From positions 62,001 to 126,000 of the forward strand of contig SUWJ01000002.1 of assembly GCA_015061545.1 (NCBI GenBank): a stretch of DNA of 64,000 nt, written 5' to 3'. Of the stretch, positions 1 through 8,918 are shown piece after piece. The translations under genes and the position numbers were made by a program. The number at the start of each line of letters is the position of its first letter. The first letter of the stretch is position 1. The DNA is from Lentisphaerota bacterium (lineage in GTDB: Bacteria > Verrucomicrobiota > Lentisphaeria > Victivallales > Victivallaceae). The notes under the pieces are model-generated. The model had not been told where the DNA came from. It did no database searches and worked only from the letters and a program-made list of their open reading frames with translations.

Positions 1-573
1 CCGGTCATTACCGATATAAAGACACTGGCAGCCGATTACGAAAATGTGGATATAGTTATAACTTTCAGCGACAACAGCACCCTGCGCATAAGCGATTTTG
101 ACAAGATCAAAAATAATCTGCGCACACAGGTGATCCTGACCGATGCCGACGGCAGAGAAAAAGCTGCCTACAAATACTCGGGCAAAACCTTTACGGCAAA
201 ACTCAAGTCGGTGGATCTGCTGAACGAAAGCGTGATCTTTGACCGCGACATACCCGCAGAATTTGCCGACACTATCTTCCGCGTGGGGCGCCACGCCTAC
301 AAGATCGGTTCGATCGAAGGCAGCAAGATAACGCTCAAAGATCAATCTATGATCCGCGGCAGATTCCGTATGCTCAACAAAAAGCCGATCCCGCCGCTTA
401 ATCTGGCAACCAAAGAGATGTATGTTTACAATTCCGATGCCAAAACTGTTATCGGCAAATACCCTGCTTCGCTGCCTGCGGATCATCCTGCCGATCAGGA
501 TTTGTGGATCGGGATGTGCGCCCCCGGCGATGAAGCGGTATTCGTCTGCCCCTCGGAAAGAAACATCAAGTGA
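1..573 (+). CDS. hypothetical protein, 5' end outside window
   Basis: The frame is open from the first base, so the start lies upstream; an in-frame GTG at 46 has no convincing ribosome site. The visible 190 residues form a soluble mixed alpha/beta or beta-rich segment with no membrane helix and no motif I recognise. It stops 60 bp before a signal-peptide gene on the same strand and may share its transcript. Function unknown. The repeated short beta-type stretches would fit an extracellular or periplasmic domain, but this is only an impression. Confidence 0.55.
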   Translation, partial: PVITDIKTLAADYENVDIVITFSDNSTLRISDFDKIKNNLRTQVILTDADGREKAAYKYSGKTFTAKLKSVDLLNESVIFDRDIPAEFADTIFRVGRHAYKIGSIEGSKITLKDQSMIRGRFRMLNKKPIPPLNLATKEMYVYNSDAKTVIGKYPASLPADHPADQDLWIGMCAPGDEAVFVCPSERNIK

Positions 574-633
574 TTCAATAAATAGCAACAATTAAAAACA
601 AACTGCAATGCAGTAAATCCCAAGGAGTGTTTT

Positions 634-2463
634 ATGCGTAAATTCTGTTCGTTGATGTTGCTGGCAAGCAGCACGCTGGTCTTCGGAGCGGCGGCACCGT
701 GTCCCGAAAAACCGGTTCAAATCAAAGAAAGCAGCTTTGAAGGGGAGTATCTGAACAATCTGGTGCGCAAGATGGACTGTACCGTGCAATGCGGTGCCGA
801 TAAACTTACCGCCCAATTTGAGATCGTTAAAAATGACGCGTGGGTCTTTATGGAATTTTCCGCTCCGGTTAAGGATTTTGCGCTGGAAAAAGATGGCAAA
901 GTCGTTGCCGACAGCAAAGTTCTGGTCAAAAGCCGCGAATTTATGCTTGATCTGACTCCAGGCAAATACTCTGTACGCGCCGCCAGCGCCGACCCGCGGA
1001 TCAAAATGCTGGAAATCAAACGCTTCAACCGCGTACCAGAAATTTATTATTACGCCCCCTCAAGTGCCGGCGGTATGCATATCCTTGACGGCGCTGACTA
1101 CTGGCAGCAACTCGGCGACCAGCTTTTGAGTTCCACCAACTTGATTGCAAATGGCGGACTCAGCCGCGAAGAGCTGGGTATCTACCGCAGCGCCGGACGC
1201 AAAGTGTTTTTCAACACCATGAATAAACCGGTCAGCGATCATAAGCTGGAAGTCTTTGCCGCCAATGTCCACAGCAAGCTCGGTTTTGAATTTTTCGACG
1301 GTTTTACGGTCGATGAATTTGACTTTGCCAATCCCAGGGGCGGCATGGGCTATATGGATTACGAAAAAGCGCTCAAGCTGGTCAAGAATCCGCAGAATAA
1401 ACGTATGTACACCTGGAGTTACAGCGTAAAATATACCGGCAAACCCGAACAGCTGGCTTTTGTCAAACTCTGCGCCAATCCGCCCAGCGGCAAAGGTCGG
1501 CTGATGACCGAAGTCTATCTGGAAAGCAAAGAAACCGAAGCCGAAGCCAAAGAGTTTATCGAACGGCGGGTCTGCAAGGACGCAGCATCCATATTGCAGC
1601 AGCTGCCCGAACTGGCTCCGCATTACGGTATTGTGCTGGGCAACTTTAACGCCATGCCGATCCTGACGCAGGAAGTTGTCCCCGAAGTGGATTACAAATA
1701 CTATCTGGATTGGCAGATGCACACCATTGCCAACCACCCCTCCTGTAAAGATCTGGGGCTGGTGGGCTACTGGGGCGGCAACTACTGTCAGGAAGAGTTG
1801 CAGCGCTGGTGTCTGCTGCTGCTGCGCCACTACTTTGTGGAAGGCAACAAGAGTATGCTGTCAGAAAAATATGGCTACAAATACCGTCCCGGCATCTTGC
1901 AGAACGGCGACTTTCTGGAAGATTTGAGTTCGTGGCAGGTCTTTCCGGCAGAAGCTGGTTCCATCCGTCAGGATTCTGTAAAAGGTCACGGCTATCTGAT
2001 GCAGTGCCGCTGGGGCTCAACCAAATCCGCCAACGGCAAAGCCTACAACGGCGATGCGGCGGCGGTCATGGTCAAGAGCGACAAAGGTATCAATATTCTT
2101 TCGCAGAAAATGGTCAATCTGATTCCCGGCAAACCGTATGTGCTGCACTATGTGGTCGGCAGCTTTGACGATGCCAAAAACAAGGTGAACAATCCCCGCT
2201 ATTACGGCGTGGAAGTTCAGCTCGATCCCGCCGAAGCCAGCATCCGCCACAGCAAGGTCTTTATTGACCAGCGCGAGAAACACCGCTACCACTCCGACAA
2301 AGGGTTCAGCCGTGCCAATCTGCACCGCGTTATATTTGTTCCCAAAACCAGCGAAGTAACTTTGAATCTGACCGACGGCTCCAGCAAAGAAAAAGCCGGT
2401 ACCCAGTTGATGGTCAACTTTGTGCAGGTCAAACCCTACTTTGCGCCCGAAATGATGCCGTAA
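634..2463 (+). CDS. secreted glycosidase-like protein (609 aa)
   Basis: The start is set by a ribosome site (AAGGAG, 10 bp upstream) and a clear Sec signal peptide (residues 1-20, MRKFCSLMLLASSTLVFGAA). The middle (about 130-420) has the texture of a TIM-barrel glycoside hydrolase, with a GFTVDEFDF stretch near residues 225-235 whose acidic residues sit like a barrel strand end. Residues 430-600 (ILQNGDFLEDLSSWQVFP onwards) resemble a carbohydrate-binding jelly roll. I cannot assign a GH family. It lies in the same direction as a pseudopilin and a second large secreted protein, which suggests a shared role in extracellular polysaccharide use. Confidence 0.75.
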   Translation: MRKFCSLMLLASSTLVFGAAAPCPEKPVQIKESSFEGEYLNNLVRKMDCTVQCGADKLTAQFEIVKNDAWVFMEFSAPVKDFALEKDGKVVADSKVLVKSREFMLDLTPGKYSVRAASADPRIKMLEIKRFNRVPEIYYYAPSSAGGMHILDGADYWQQLGDQLLSSTNLIANGGLSREELGIYRSAGRKVFFNTMNKPVSDHKLEVFAANVHSKLGFEFFDGFTVDEFDFANPRGGMGYMDYEKALKLVKNPQNKRMYTWSYSVKYTGKPEQLAFVKLCANPPSGKGRLMTEVYLESKETEAEAKEFIERRVCKDAASILQQLPELAPHYGIVLGNFNAMPILTQEVVPEVDYKYYLDWQMHTIANHPSCKDLGLVGYWGGNYCQEELQRWCLLLLRHYFVEGNKSMLSEKYGYKYRPGILQNGDFLEDLSSWQVFPAEAGSIRQDSVKGHGYLMQCRWGSTKSANGKAYNGDAAAVMVKSDKGINILSQKMVNLIPGKPYVLHYVVGSFDDAKNKVNNPRYYGVEVQLDPAEASIRHSKVFIDQREKHRYHSDKGFSRANLHRVIFVPKTSEVTLNLTDGSSKEKAGTQLMVNFVQVKPYFAPEMMP

Positions 2464-2548
2464 AAAACGGTTTAACTCAAACAGAGCAAACGGACTTGCT
2501 GCAAATGCGGAAAAAAGATAACTTTTCGGTAAAAACCCATCCGCACAC

Positions 2549-2577
2549 TTGAAATAGCACTTGAAATCCTGTATATT
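2549..2577 (+). promoter_or_regulatory. sigma-70-type promoter for pseudopilin gene
   Basis: TTGAAA (2549-2554) and TATATT (2572-2577) are separated by exactly 17 bp. The predicted start near 2584 leaves a 44-nt leader to the preferred ATG at 2628. Confidence 0.6.
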
Positions 2578-2627
2578 AAGAATGTGTCCATCAAATAAAA
2601 ATGATTCTTAAAATCGAAAAGAAAAAC

Positions 2628-3335
2628 ATGAAAAGAAAATTCACCCTCATCGAACTCCTGGTGGTTATTGCCATCATCGCCATTCTGGCGGCAATGCTGC
2701 TGCCGGCGTTGTCCGCCGCCCGTGAACGCGCCCGCATTGCCTCTTGCATCAACAAACTCAAGCAGATCGGTCTGGCGCAGCTGATGTATGCCGACAGCAA
2801 CAAGTCCTGCATCACTGTAAACGGCTTGCGCAAAGGCTGTACCTGCGGCGGCTGCGTGGCGATCAACGGTTCTGCCATGACCGGTACGCTGACCAGCAGC
2901 GGTAAATCGGTGTTCTTTATGCTTATGGAAGGCGAATTCTTCGGCGCTGCCGCCGATGACGATAACGCCAAACAGCGTATCTTCAAATGCCCCAGCGACT
3001 CGACCTATTACAACTACGAGAACAATACAGCAAGTTACAGTATCGAAGTGATGGCTCACGGCTCCTGCGGCGCCTGGAGTTTGAATTCGAGCCGCCCGCT
3101 GGGTCCGCGTCTGTATGTGGGCAAACATGATCCGATGGCGATCATTACGCTGGATATGGGTCCCTATCTGGCTGCCGCCGGCACGGAGATGATCCACCCG
3201 AATCTGATCAATACTTTGCGTTTGGGCGGTCATGTTGAAAGCGTAAACGCCAAACTTGCCGATGTAAAAGATGTATCCACGCTGATGGTGGTTTACAATC
3301 TGGAACCCGAAGTATCCAGCGATTACAACCGCTGA
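2628..3335 (+). CDS. type II secretion pseudopilin-like protein
   Basis: The N-terminus [20 protein letters not shown] is the prepilin cleavage/methylation signature: short basic leader, Phe, conserved Glu at +5, then a hydrophobic helix that anchors and assembles the pilin. An in-frame ATG at 2601 would add nine residues; I chose 2628 because the family starts this way, though neither start has a strong ribosome site. The globular part (to residue 235) has a CTCGGC cysteine cluster near residues 70-75. Many such proteins are encoded in Lentisphaerota and Planctomycetota genomes, often near secreted enzymes as here. The substrate or pseudopilus role is unknown. Confidence 0.85.
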   Translation: MKRKFTLIELLVVIAIIAILAAMLLPALSAARERARIASCINKLKQIGLAQLMYADSNKSCITVNGLRKGCTCGGCVAINGSAMTGTLTSSGKSVFFMLMEGEFFGAAADDDNAKQRIFKCPSDSTYYNYENNTASYSIEVMAHGSCGAWSLNSSRPLGPRLYVGKHDPMAIITLDMGPYLAAAGTEMIHPNLINTLRLGGHVESVNAKLADVKDVSTLMVVYNLEPEVSSDYNR

Positions 3336-3358
3336 AACACCATTATTAAGGCATTTCC

Positions 3359-6300
3359 ATGAAAAAAAGTTTTCTTCTGCTGCTGGTCTTTGCCGCGCTG
3401 CCGCTGTGGGCAAAGTTTGAAGTCAAAGAAATCGACGGCAACTTTACGCTCTGGCACGACGGCAAATTGATGCTTTCTGCCATCGAAACCTATACGGGGA
3501 AGTCGTGGACTCCCCCGGAAGGCACCCGCAAGTCAGAAGCGATGCTGCCCGACGGCAGCAAAGTCTACCAGTTGTGGAACGAAAACGATAATTACAAATT
3601 CCGCCGCGAAATCGCCGTCATGGCCAACGGCACGGTGGAAATCACCATGGCGGGTGAAGCAGCTGCTTTCAACAGCAATCTCACCCGCATGGTGCAGATC
3701 AGAGTACCATTTGAGGCGGTCAAAGGCGAGAAGTTTCAGGCTTTGCGCGACGACGGGCGCAAGTGGCTGCCCGTTGACGGCTGCTTTGCCCCCGATATGG
3801 CCGATGGCGGACTGCCTACGCGCCCTTACCGCTTTTTCTGCGTAAATATCAACAACAAGCCGATCATCTTTGACTTTTTAAGTCAGGGAGCAGGCGACTA
3901 TTGTACCGGGTACGGCACAGGAGCGATCCGCGGGATCTGGTCGGCAACTAAGCGCGGCAATGAAATAATCTTCAACACCGGTTCCACGCTGCCCTGGTAC
4001 GGCGGTTTTACCGGGGCGAAATTGGTGATCCGCGAAGGAAAATTTACCGACTACTCCAAGCTGCACGCCCAGAAAACTTTTGTCTACAATTATCACCTTG
4101 CTCCCGAACGGCTCTACAGCTTCGGCGGCAATAAAGTCGGCAAGCTCTACCGCGCCATGAATCTGAATACCTGCGCTGCCAACCGCGACGGAGGCTGGGT
4201 GGATGCCGGCAACCTTAAAGTGGTCAACGGCAGCAGCGAAGGCGCTTACTACAGCGCCGTGGCGGGTAAAAACGGCGAATACAAAGTCGGCAATCTGCGC
4301 GACGGATGGTATATCATCACCCTCGGCAGCGGCAATTACAATGGGGTAAAAAACCGTTTTTCGGTCAGCGTAAACGGCAGGGAGATGGTCAGAGATTTTA
4401 CAGTAGCACCACGGGAGGCAGCGACAATTTCCAAAGCATTTTTCCTGAAAGGCGGAACTGCCTCCATCAAGTTTGACGGCGACTTTCTGCTCTCCACGCT
4501 GGCGCTGCAGTTTGTTATTGCCGAAGCCGAAGACTTTACCATGAATCGCGGATTCTGGGCCGCCGACGGCTATGAACCGGGGGCAATTTACCGCAACGAC
4601 AGCTACAAAGCACCGCTGACTTTACCCGTATCGGTCGAAAAGTTCTATCTGCCTGAACCCGGCAAGGAGTTTGCCGCTAAACTGAAGACCCCGAAAGCCG
4701 AACGGTTCCTGCCCGACCCTGATGCGCCGGAAATGGCGTGGGTCCGCAATGCGCATATGTTCAAGATCCTGGGTAATTCGGCAACGCTGGCGGAACTGGA
4801 TGCACCCGGCGCGCCGGAAAAACTGCTGGACCACATGAGTCAGGGCAAAAATTACAACGCAGTGATGTTTTCGGGTATGCACAGCCGTCACACCTACATC
4901 GGCCATCGGGAACGGGGGCTGAAAGCGATTTCTCGCATTGTTAACGCGGCGCACGAACGCAATCTCAAAGTTATTGACCACCACGACGCAGCGCTGTTGT
5001 GGAACATTGATGCCGGATTCCGCGTTCTGCTGGATCGTCTGCCCGAAACCGCCCGCGCGATCAAAGACCAGCTGCCCACTTATCAATTCTGCATCACCAA
5101 CAAGGATTTTTCGGAAAAATATTACAATTATTTGCTGGAACTGGTCAAAAACGGTGTCGATGGTTTTCAGGTGGATGAATTGCAGTTCTGGAATCACGGC
5201 TGCAGCTGCGCCACCTGCCGCAGAGAGTTTCACGAAGCGACCGGCTGGTATCTGCCGGTCAACGAACTGGATCCTGCGCTCAACAACAATCGGAGCGATC
5301 TGTGGAAAGCGTGGACCAACTGGCACCGTACCCGCATCGGCAACTGGTGGGTGGAATTCCGCCGCCGTGCCGAAAAGATCAACCCCCATCTTACGCTGTG
5401 TATGTATGCTACACATTGGGGATTTATCGCCCGCGCCGCCGCCAGAAACAATGCTAACGATGACTTGTTCTCGCTGGGCGGAGCGATCAACTATTTCGGA
5501 ACCGAAATCATGTCGCGCAACTGTTTGCAGACTTCCCGCTCGCTGCTGCCCTACCGGCGGATGAAAAATGCGCTGACCACCGAATTTGGCGCTCCCGTCT
5601 GGGGCTGGGTTTACGCTTATGACTGGAATGTAAACTACTTCAGCTGGGCGGCGTGCAATATGAACAATCAGGTGGCGCTGCTGCCTGAAGCGTTGAAACG
5701 CCCTGCGGACGGCATCGACTTTTCCAAGTTTGAAAGTTCCCCCGACAATATGAGCCGCAATCACGCCAAACCCATCGCTTCGGTAGGGATCCTCTTTTCG
5801 CGTCCCAGCCGCGACGAAAATCCGGACGGCGGCTTTGAGTATGAACTTTTCGGCACCGCCCAGACGCTGGAAATGATGCACACACCTTACGAAATCATTT
5901 CGGAACTGAGTCTGCGCCAAGAGCAGCTCCAAAGATATAAAGCCTTTATTCTGGCGTATTCGGTCTGCCTTGCCGACAGCGAACTTGCCGTGCTTGAGCG
6001 CTATGTTGCCGAAGGCGGAACACTGCTTATGACGCTGCCGGCAGGAGCGTGCAATCAATGGGGCAACCGCCGCAACGTCTGGGGTTTTGCCGATATGGTA
6101 AAATATACGCCGCAAAGCGTCAGCAAAGTAAATATCGTTAAACTCGGCGCTACCGCCGACAGCAGCAAAGCTGTTCAGCCCAACCGCCCGCTGGCGCTCA
6201 GCGCCAAACTGGATCCCGCCCGGGGCAGAACGCTGCTGTGGGGATTTACTGCCGACGGCGAAAAACTGCCGATCGCCGCCGAATATAAATACGGCAAAGG

Positions 6301-6769
6301 CAGAGTGATCGCCTGCGCGGTCAAACTGGGCGCCGAACTTTTCGAACCCGAAGTCGGTTCCGGCGGCAAATGGTCCTACAAGCACAATGACAACATCGAC
6401 CGACTCTTCCGTCAGCTGCTTGCCGACGGCATCGGCGAAGGTGCATACTGGCAAACCAATGCTCCCGACCGGGTCTACACCGCGCTGTGGCGCGAAAAGA
6501 ATGAAACGCTCATCCATTGGCTCAATGGAACCGGCTTTGATATGAAATCCGGCGACGTACTCGGCAATTATGCTCCGGCACTGCCATATCCTGCCATGGC
6601 AAAGGATATAACTTTTACCCTGCCGGGAACCTTTACTTGCGCCCGCGCCGTCAGTCCGGACTTTGCCGGCAGCAAACCGCTCAAGATGGTGCAGAATAAA
6701 AATAACACCGTAACGGTAACGCTGCCGAAAGAGCTGCTCAAGACCTATACGATCGTGCGGCTCAAGTAA
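3359..6769 (+). CDS. large secreted glycosidase-like protein (1136 aa)
   Basis: A signal peptide (MKKSFLLLLVFAALPLWA, 1-18) precedes a beta-rich N-terminal half. Residues about 460-780 look like a glycoside hydrolase barrel; the segment FQVDELQFWNHGCSCATC puts adjacent acids D606-E607 next to a CxCxxC cluster (C615, C617, C620), a pattern seen in GH42/GH-like proteins of uncertain activity. Residues about 800-1000 (from VGILFSRPSRDE, through VLERYVAEGGTLLMT) resemble the beta-galactosidase trimerisation, class I glutamine amidotransferase-like fold. A beta-sandwich tail ends the protein. No lipobox or cell-wall anchor is seen. It is probably an exported polysaccharide- or glycoconjugate-degrading enzyme; the substrate cannot be read from the sequence. 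Confidence 0.78.
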   Translation: MKKSFLLLLVFAALPLWAKFEVKEIDGNFTLWHDGKLMLSAIETYTGKSWTPPEGTRKSEAMLPDGSKVYQLWNENDNYKFRREIAVMANGTVEITMAGEAAAFNSNLTRMVQIRVPFEAVKGEKFQALRDDGRKWLPVDGCFAPDMADGGLPTRPYRFFCVNINNKPIIFDFLSQGAGDYCTGYGTGAIRGIWSATKRGNEIIFNTGSTLPWYGGFTGAKLVIREGKFTDYSKLHAQKTFVYNYHLAPERLYSFGGNKVGKLYRAMNLNTCAANRDGGWVDAGNLKVVNGSSEGAYYSAVAGKNGEYKVGNLRDGWYIITLGSGNYNGVKNRFSVSVNGREMVRDFTVAPREAATISKAFFLKGGTASIKFDGDFLLSTLALQFVIAEAEDFTMNRGFWAADGYEPGAIYRNDSYKAPLTLPVSVEKFYLPEPGKEFAAKLKTPKAERFLPDPDAPEMAWVRNAHMFKILGNSATLAELDAPGAPEKLLDHMSQGKNYNAVMFSGMHSRHTYIGHRERGLKAISRIVNAAHERNLKVIDHHDAALLWNIDAGFRVLLDRLPETARAIKDQLPTYQFCITNKDFSEKYYNYLLELVKNGVDGFQVDELQFWNHGCSCATCRREFHEATGWYLPVNELDPALNNNRSDLWKAWTNWHRTRIGNWWVEFRRRAEKINPHLTLCMYATHWGFIARAAARNNANDDLFSLGGAINYFGTEIMSRNCLQTSRSLLPYRRMKNALTTEFGAPVWGWVYAYDWNVNYFSWAACNMNNQVALLPEALKRPADGIDFSKFESSPDNMSRNHAKPIASVGILFSRPSRDENPDGGFEYELFGTAQTLEMMHTPYEIISELSLRQEQLQRYKAFILAYSVCLADSELAVLERYVAEGGTLLMTLPAGACNQWGNRRNVWGFADMVKYTPQSVSKVNIVKLGATADSSKAVQPNRPLALSAKLDPARGRTLLWGFTADGEKLPIAAEYKYGKGRVIACAVKLGAELFEPEVGSGGKWSYKHNDNIDRLFRQLLADGIGEGAYWQTNAPDRVYTALWREKNETLIHWLNGTGFDMKSGDVLGNYAPALPYPAMAKDITFTLPGTFTCARAVSPDFAGSKPLKMVQNKNNTVTVTLPKELLKTYTIVRLK

Positions 6770-6789
6770 AAATAAAGTGTTGGCTGCTT

Positions 6790-7608
6790 ATGGAAAGCAA
6801 AGGTAAAAAATTGCTGCGTTTTATCGCTATGCGCTTGGCAATATATCCGCTTATTGCGCTGGTGATCTTTTTGCTTGCGGGCTACAGCATGATGGAAAGG
6901 ATGCTGCTGCCCGCGCCGAAAAGTGATGCCAAATTCGGCAATATAACCCTTTACAGTCAGGGCGCCAGCCTTGACGCATATTATCTGCCTCCCGCGGAAA
7001 ATATGCCCGTTATCCTGTTCAGCCACGGCAACGGCGAAGTGCTGAAAAATCTAACCAGCCTGCTGGAAGAATTTGCCATCCGCGGCTACGGCATACTGGC
7101 GTATGATTATGCCGGATACGGGTTCTCCACGGGCAAAGCAGGCGAAAAACAAAGTTATCAGGATATTCTTACCGCATACGATTATCTGGTCAGAATCCGT
7201 GCCGTAGCGCCGGAAAAGATCATTGTTGCCGGGTATTCGGTCGGCAGCGGCCCCAGCTGTTACCTGACCACGCAGCGGCAGACGGCGGGGCTGGTGCTTA
7301 TCTCCGCCTTTGCCTCGGCAATCGAAGTCAAACTGCCGTTTCCGCTGCCGTTCAACCGCTACAACAATGCCGATATACTGAGCAAAAGCGATGTGCCTGT
7401 GTTGATTTTTCACGGCGAAAACGATGACATTGTGCCTGTCCGCAACGCGGACAAACTTTACCGCTGCGCACGGGGCAAAAAGGAGCTGCATATAGTAAAA
7501 AATGCTGCTCACAACGATATTTTTAATGTTATGCAGGAAGACTTCTGGCATAAACTGGAATCCTTTTGCCGCAGTCAAATCCCCAACGCGACAACCGTCA
7601 AGGAGTAA
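6790..7608 (+). CDS. alpha/beta hydrolase, membrane-anchored
   Basis: A 272-residue hydrolase of the BAAT/ABHD13-like type. One N-terminal membrane helix (about 15-33) is followed by the hydrolase fold: HGNGE oxyanion motif at 79-83, nucleophile elbow GYSVG with Ser150, acid Asp212 or Asp213 in GENDDIVP, and His241 in AAHND. The complete triad predicts an active esterase, lipase or peptidase-like hydrolase facing the outside or held at the inner face. The next gene, also a hydrolase, starts 3 bp after its stop. Confidence 0.85.
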   Translation: MESKGKKLLRFIAMRLAIYPLIALVIFLLAGYSMMERMLLPAPKSDAKFGNITLYSQGASLDAYYLPPAENMPVILFSHGNGEVLKNLTSLLEEFAIRGYGILAYDYAGYGFSTGKAGEKQSYQDILTAYDYLVRIRAVAPEKIIVAGYSVGSGPSCYLTTQRQTAGLVLISAFASAIEVKLPFPLPFNRYNNADILSKSDVPVLIFHGENDDIVPVRNADKLYRCARGKKELHIVKNAAHNDIFNVMQEDFWHKLESFCRSQIPNATTVKE

Positions 7609-7611
7609 TTT

Positions 7612-8310
7612 ATGCAGGATCAATGGCTCAACGACTGCTGTCAGAATAACTCTGATTTTATCAAAAATAAAATACGGGCGGTTGTATTGCTTTTTCACGG
7701 ACTGGGCGGCGGAGTGTGCAAATCGCTGCTGCAATACGAATTGGCGCTGGCGGAGCAGGATATCCTTACCATCGAGCCATATTACGGGCCATGGTGCTGG
7801 ATGAATCGGCAGGCGCGGTTGTTTGTGGATGAAATCGTCGAACGCACCTGGCGGGAATTCAAACTTGATGAAAGCACCAGACTCTTTTCCACGGGATTGA
7901 GCATGGGCGGGTTGGCGGCGCTGTTGTACTGCCGTTACGGCAAACGCCCGCCGGTCGGGTGCGATGTGCTTTATCCGGTCTGCGATGCAGTCTATCACTA
8001 CCGGGAACGGCCCGATGTATCCACCAGCATGAATGCCGCATTTTACGGTTACAGCGAACCATTTGAAACTGTGCTTGAAGAGCACTCCCCGCTGCATCAG
8101 ATCGAAGCAATGCCCGATATACCTTACCAGTTTATCCACGGCAATAACGATCAGGCGGTCAATATATTGCACAGCGATAAAATGGTTGCCGCGCTGCGGG
8201 AAAAAGGTTGTCAGGTCGAATATCTGACCATCGACGGCATGGGACACGGCATCAATGTACCGTTAAGCGTATGGCAGAAAAGGGTGGATTTTATTACCGC
8301 CCGGGTTTGA
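7612..8310 (+). CDS. alpha/beta hydrolase (prolyl oligopeptidase/esterase-like)
   Basis: A 232-residue soluble hydrolase with a complete triad: HGLGGG near 29-34, nucleophile elbow GLSMG (Ser97), acid Asp180 in HGNND and His212 in GMGHG. There is no signal peptide. AAGGAG within the end of the preceding gene provides its ribosome site, so the two hydrolases are probably translated together. The sequence is not close enough to the neighbouring hydrolase to be a recent duplicate. The substrate is unknown. Confidence 0.85.
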   Translation: MQDQWLNDCCQNNSDFIKNKIRAVVLLFHGLGGGVCKSLLQYELALAEQDILTIEPYYGPWCWMNRQARLFVDEIVERTWREFKLDESTRLFSTGLSMGGLAALLYCRYGKRPPVGCDVLYPVCDAVYHYRERPDVSTSMNAAFYGYSEPFETVLEEHSPLHQIEAMPDIPYQFIHGNNDQAVNILHSDKMVAALREKGCQVEYLTIDGMGHGINVPLSVWQKRVDFITARV

Positions 8311-8543
8311 TACAATAATAAAATTTTATAAAATATACGAATTAAATAAAAAAAAGAGGTTCTGTTCCCAATATTGGTTGATAAACGGTAAAGATGCCGG
8401 ATCAGACATTTTTCAAAAATTGAAGGGCATTTATCTGCTGGCTGCCCAACAGATAAATATCAATAAAAGGCTTTCCGCCTTACCCCGGAAATCTCCGATC
8501 GAGCCTTATTGAAAACAGAGCTGCAAAAAAGAAAGAGTTGATT
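8311..8543. other. intergenic stretch with a perfect inverted repeat
   Basis: A1-rich start of 40 bp, then ATTTATCTG (8429-8437) and CAGATAAAT (8450-8458) as perfect 9-bp arms around a 12-nt loop. A smaller AAGGC/GCCTT stem follows at about 8468. No T-run follows either, so neither is a textbook terminator. They lie about 85 bp ahead of the monooxygenase gene and could form leader structure. No gene is seen. Confidence 0.4.
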
Positions 8544-8855
8544 ATGATTTTTGTAATTGCCACCTCCGAACTTGCCGATAATTGCCGCGAAGAGTTTATT
8601 GCCGTTGTCAAAGAAAATATTCCGCTGGTGCGTGCCGAAGCCGGCTGCATAAGCTACACCCTGACCGGGGATTTTGAATCAGGACTTTCCGCGCAAGTCA
8701 AAAGCAATGAAAATACAGTAACTTTTGTGGAGTGCTGGGAGAGTCTGGAACACCTTAAAGCCCATCTGGCGGCACCGCACATGAACAGTTTCCGCGAAAA
8801 GGTAAAAGGTATGCGCAAAAGCTCCACGCTCAAGGTGCTGACTCCCGTCTGCTGA
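8544..8855 (+). CDS. antibiotic biosynthesis monooxygenase (ABM) domain protein
   Basis: A single ABM/YgiN-type domain of about 104 residues: the pattern of a central NTVTFVECWESLEHLKAHL and a C-terminal conserved strand is typical. Members are small ferredoxin-like dimers acting as quinol monooxygenases or heme/aldehyde-handling enzymes. ATG 8544 is preferred over the in-frame TTG at 8538 because GAAAGAG (8531-8537) sits 6 bp before it. Specific activity is unknown. Confidence 0.8.
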   Translation: MIFVIATSELADNCREEFIAVVKENIPLVRAEAGCISYTLTGDFESGLSAQVKSNENTVTFVECWESLEHLKAHLAAPHMNSFREKVKGMRKSSTLKVLTPVC

Positions 8856-8918
8856 AAATCAGTTCGGGACGTAACAAATCGCTCTATCGCCTGTCTTTAT
8901 ATCAGCAAAGGTGTTATT

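Noticed and set aside
4622-6517. 631-codon open frame on the minus strand inside the glycosidase-like gene
   Set aside because: Antisense shadow produced by strong codon-position bias; the plus-strand gene has signal peptide, motifs and correct codon use.
7051-8247. 398-codon minus-strand open frame
   Set aside because: Covers two plus-strand hydrolases with complete catalytic triads; no domain or ribosome site of its own.
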